From assembly GCF_026151205.1 (NCBI RefSeq), contig NC_087080.1, positions 9,969,837-10,033,836 of the forward strand: a stretch of 64,000 nucleotides of DNA, in the 5' to 3' direction. Within the stretch, counting starts at the first letter, position 1. Each line of letters starts with the position of its first letter. Both the position numbers and the translations under genes were made by a program. This DNA comes from Bolinopsis microptera. Taxonomy: Eukaryota; Ctenophora; Tentaculata; Lobata; Bolinopsidae. This document shows positions 61,101-64,000 of the stretch, in pieces. Under the pieces are notes generated by a model. That model did not search any database. It worked only from the letters and a program-made list of their open reading frames with translations, and was not told the origin of the DNA.

Positions 61101-63748
61101 AGCTCAGTATTGGTGTCCCGGGTATGTGCACTTTGCATGCACGTGCAGTGTAGCTGGTATTTGCACTTTGCACGTGCGGTGTAGTTGGTATTTGCACTTT
61201 GCACGTGCGGTGTAGTTGGTATTTGCACTTTGCACGTGCAGTGTAGATGGTATGTGCACTTTGCACGTGCGGTGTAGTTGGTATTTGCACTTTGCACGTG
61301 CGGTGTAGTTGGTATTTGCACTTTGCACGTGCGGTGTAGATGGTGGTGATGACTGGTTTATGTATTGAGGTGGACTCTCAGTTGAATTATAATGTAGTGA
61401 ATTTTTGTAGAGTATTTTTGCAAGGAATGTTTTTTCGGAAATATTTCATTCTAACGATAATTTATCGAAAACGGAAAGAAGTTAAGAAGGCAATATGTTA
61501 GTACATATAACATATTATTATCTTTTTATAGATGCTTGGAGCATCGTTTTCAGTCGACATTGAGAAAATGTTTCATTTTCCGGTATATATTAAAATTGTG
61601 AAATGAATTGCTACAATCGCAATTTTGGCACGGAAAATATCTATCTCTTTATTTGACATGCTCGACATCTATCTACAGTAAAAATTTCTGGTTTTTGACA
61701 TTACGAGAATGTCAAGAATTTCTAACGGCATTTTTGAAATGGACATTGATCATTGGACCTGAAAATCATCGAGAATTACAACGAGAATTGTTTGAATTTT
61801 CGACGTTTTCGCGAGCCGACATTTTTTCCATATTTTCCAACCTGCCATAATTTTTGAGATGACTCCTTCTGTTCTATGAGGACTCTTTATTAACGGTTTA
61901 ACGCAAATCGTACAGCTTCCTCGTCTACAGCATGAGAGATATGTAAATCAATTACGAGGCAGAAGTCTTTTAAAGTGGTACGAACTGGCCTAAGTGTTAG
62001 GTTTAACCAAGCCTCTTAACGTATGATTCCCAATCCTGATTCCTGAATCCTAAATCAAACTTTCTCCATTCTACGCCTCAGGCTCGTTCAACGCTATAAA
62101 TTATTTACAAGGCTCAATTGAAATATTGATAAGGCAGCATTGTATCATCACAGCAAACCATTCCACCGCCTAATGAGGAGAGAAAAGTGAGGTAAATCAG
62201 AGATCTAAGTTAACACACTAGATATCACTGCTCATTCCTCAAAGTTCACTGTGTGAGGGCGGTCCCCAAGTTGAGAGATCTGTTAGCCTTGGTCTCTCTA
62301 CTCTTCGCGTGGTGTTTTCCCAATGATCGTGCTCCTTGAACTCATTAATATTTATATATATCATGGACGAAGAGAGGTGCGAAGTTTGAGCTATCTATTT
62401 AGCATATTGTCCTCTGACATTGTTCACATCTCACCACAATAAAGTGGTTGACATTATTATTGTTATGACTCATTATCTCCATGTTTATCAATTGGCAATT
62501 TTATTGTTATACCTGATTAAATCCCCGCGCCATGTAACACACTGTCCCCATTTCCAAATCAGAACTATGCCGGAAGGAAATTCCCTGCCATTCACCAATC
62601 TCCATACATTCCGTCCCTATTTCCATATTTTTCCCAGAACAATTGAGGAAGGAAATTTCCTGCCATTGAGTGTTGACAGGAACCATACTTGGTTTGAGTG
62701 CGGAGTGAGTGACTTACTGGCCCGTACTTGCTGTGGTGGCCGGGCCCAGGGGGGCTGATCACATGAAACTGAGCGCAATTAAACCTCGGAACGCGGGAGA
62801 GGGAGGGAGGGAGATGCCGGGATGGGGGAGAGAGAATCCTGCCAACTGCGGGAAACGTTTAACACATCATGTTAAGGTCTCACATATATTCCCGTTAAGT
62901 GTCTGATAACGGGATACAAGTTGGAAGGAGACCCACTGTTCAGGTCTCGTCCACTTCACGTCTCCTTCTCCCCATATCGGAACATTGCACTGGAGAGAGG
63001 GAGTGTGTGTCAACAGGGGGTGTTGAGGGACATATGCGGTTTATTATCAGTAACGTTGGTGCCCTCTCTGACTCTCTCTCTCTCTTCAAATTTATCGAAA
63101 TTAGCATTTGATTATTAATATATTCAGAAAGTTACGAAATACCGATATTCGTCCGAGCCGTGCCCACTCGGTGAGCTGTGGATGTGGTGCGATATGAGCT
63201 GGGTTGTGGTTACTGGTGAGGTTTGAAAATACCGCGAAATGAGCCGGGGAGAGCTTGTCATATTCTCGTAGGCTGGTGCGAGATTTTGTACCACGACACA
63301 ATATATATATCCGATATCACATCTTTGTAGAGCAACGCAATGTCGTGTCTTGACTCTTGGTATATATAATTATTGCTACTTGATCATGTCCCGAGCTTGT
63401 CCAATCGGCACCCTCAATTTCGCAATCCAATGATCTACCGTTATTGGAGGAATTTATATGATTTAGATTATCATTAAAGTGTCATCTCAATATTAAAAGA
63501 AATGATCATGGCATACCGAAACTGCTTTCACAGTAATTTTAACTTTATTTAAAAACTATTTCAGAGCTCGCACCCTTTAATAATAGACCCGACCTCTATC
63601 CTTGTTAAAACCCAAGTGGAGCTCATATCCATTCTGCCGAAAGACAGCGAATCAGTGATCAGGACGATAGAGTCGCTGTTTGATCAGAGAGTGACGAGTT
63701 TTAGTGGTTTTCACGAGGGTTCCCGGATCGTATGGTCCGTTGGACCAG
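55181..63748 (+). CDS. Betaglycan/endoglin-like TGF-beta co-receptor, two exons of a partial gene
   Basis: Exon A (55181-55354, after ttcag, before GTTTGT) reads 58 codons, including IIVVIKPWKGL and FEPVIWKVFSEHFPVGTNF. Exon B (63565-63748, after ttcag, before GTACTG) reads 61 codons plus one base, from SSHPLIIDPTS to RVTSFSGFHEGSRIVWSVGP. Joined in phase 0 they follow the human betaglycan orphan-domain pattern: a strand ending in a P-(V/L)-(I/V/N)-W motif, a loop, a helix (here SVIRTIESLF, human HLLRWAQ), then VTSFxxxxxxxxxxxI. That domain binds BMP/TGF-beta-type ligands at the cell surface. The exon begins with ATG directly at the acceptor, so translation might start there, but more likely signal-peptide exons lie upstream. 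The gene runs past the right edge, so ZP and membrane regions are not seen. Assignment rests on pattern memory. Confidence 0.6.
58158..58206. repeat. (GT)n microsatellite, interrupted
   Basis: Two GT runs joined by TTGCGAGTGC. Confidence 0.9.
59065..59245. promoter_or_regulatory. CCAAT/E-box cluster inside the intron
   Basis: GATTGGTCAG, CCCATTGGTCAG, CGATTGGATC and CATTGGCTG (inverted CCAAT boxes) alternate with ATCACGTGAC (59089), CCACGTGC (59132) and GCACGTGC (59174). The dense alternation looks like a promoter or enhancer. It could mark an internal start site. No TATA box is placed with confidence. Confidence 0.5.
61118..61342. repeat. 31-bp minisatellite, about 7 copies, one E-box per unit
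   Basis: The unit GGTATTTGCACTTTGCACGT + GCGGTGTAGTT recurs exactly every 31 bp (for example 61160 and 61191). Each unit carries a GCACGTGC site. The three minus-strand ORFs are the same repeat in each frame. Confidence 0.92.
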
Positions 63749-64000
63749 GTACTGTTCAAACTTTATTTCAACTTTATTATATTAAGTTATTAAATTAAAG
63801 AGTTAATGTCTGATTTATTATCTTCCGGTTAATGTTATTTAGGGGTTTAAATTTCCATGGAATAGATGAATGGATCATACATTTGTCGGACATGATCGAT
63901 AGATTCGGATCTCTATTAAAGAACGTCAATTATCATTTATCTACCTCATGTCATGATTATTTATAAATCACAATTAAATATTTGATGTAAGGAATATATT
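63749..64000. other. Start of the next intron of the betaglycan-like gene
   Basis: AT-rich, no exon recognised before the window ends. Confidence 0.5.

Larger units (their letters stand above)
55355..63564 (+). other. 8.2-kb intron of the betaglycan-like gene
   Basis: No further exon of this gene was recognised. It holds E-box/CCAAT-rich patches, G/A-rich and (GT)n tracts, (GGA)n at 57950-57966, and a 31-bp minisatellite. The ORFs inside (for example 57331-57654 and 60568-60831) have no domain features or matching splice sites. Confidence 0.45.

Noticed and set aside
61051-61328. Three minus-strand ORFs rich in Gln, Thr and His
   Set aside because: They are the same 31-bp minisatellite read in three frames.

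Overview
The window is nuclear DNA from an animal. The genes are split by GT-AG introns of roughly 60 bp to 8 kb. The encoded domains (sushi/CCP, von Willebrand C, ephrin-receptor-like cysteine repeats, RasGEF, a golgin, a betaglycan/endoglin-type domain) are metazoan. Intergenic and intronic DNA is AT-rich and full of minisatellites, microsatellites, inverted-repeat elements and small non-autonomous DNA transposons. The species cannot be named from the sequence; an invertebrate or non-bilaterian animal fits best. No bacterial or viral gene was recognised.

Layout. 1-2416: satellite-like DNA built on a palindromic core (AGCGCTTATAAGCGCT) with a 253-bp period. 2417-6185 (-): five-exon gene for a signal-peptide, VWC-domain, multi-pass membrane protein. 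6258-10578: a 4.3-kb foldback element flanked by TTAA, with higher-order tandem repeats and a tRNA-like SINE inside. 10.6-18.2 kb: repeats, short palindromes, two copies of a transposon family with 7-bp target duplications, MITEs, and one weak gene relic. 18284-25901 (-): eleven-exon gene for a secreted protein (814 aa as modelled) with ephrin-receptor-like cysteine repeats followed by seven sushi domains. Its 5' part has been reshaped by tandem duplication, an inverted duplication and nested transposons.

28343-33029 (-): an eight-exon golgin-45 (BLZF1) orthologue, 343 aa. 33979-39911 (-): a nine-exon RASGEF1-family Ras/Rap exchange factor, 422 aa from its first visible ATG. The two lie head-to-tail about 0.95 kb apart. 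Exon phases sum exactly to open frames in both. Each has a large minisatellite in an intron. The RASGEF1 array is made of about 25 copies of the 3' splice site and first coding bases of its own last exon.

40-46 kb: small MITEs, a second foldback element (41248-43999) with another palindromic element nested in it, dispersed repeats, and two minus-strand exons of an unidentified gene. 47-55 kb: mostly non-coding, with E-box/CCAAT-rich patches, a 262-bp (TG)n tract and a 45-bp minisatellite. 55181-63748 (+): two exons separated by an 8.2-kb intron that encode part of a betaglycan/endoglin-like TGF-beta co-receptor. That gene continues past the right edge and probably starts to the left.

The genes do not form an evident pathway. 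Golgin-45 works in Golgi stacking, RASGEF1 in Rap/Ras activation, and the other three products are cell-surface or secreted. The notable biology is how repeats and transposons have remodelled introns and splice sites.
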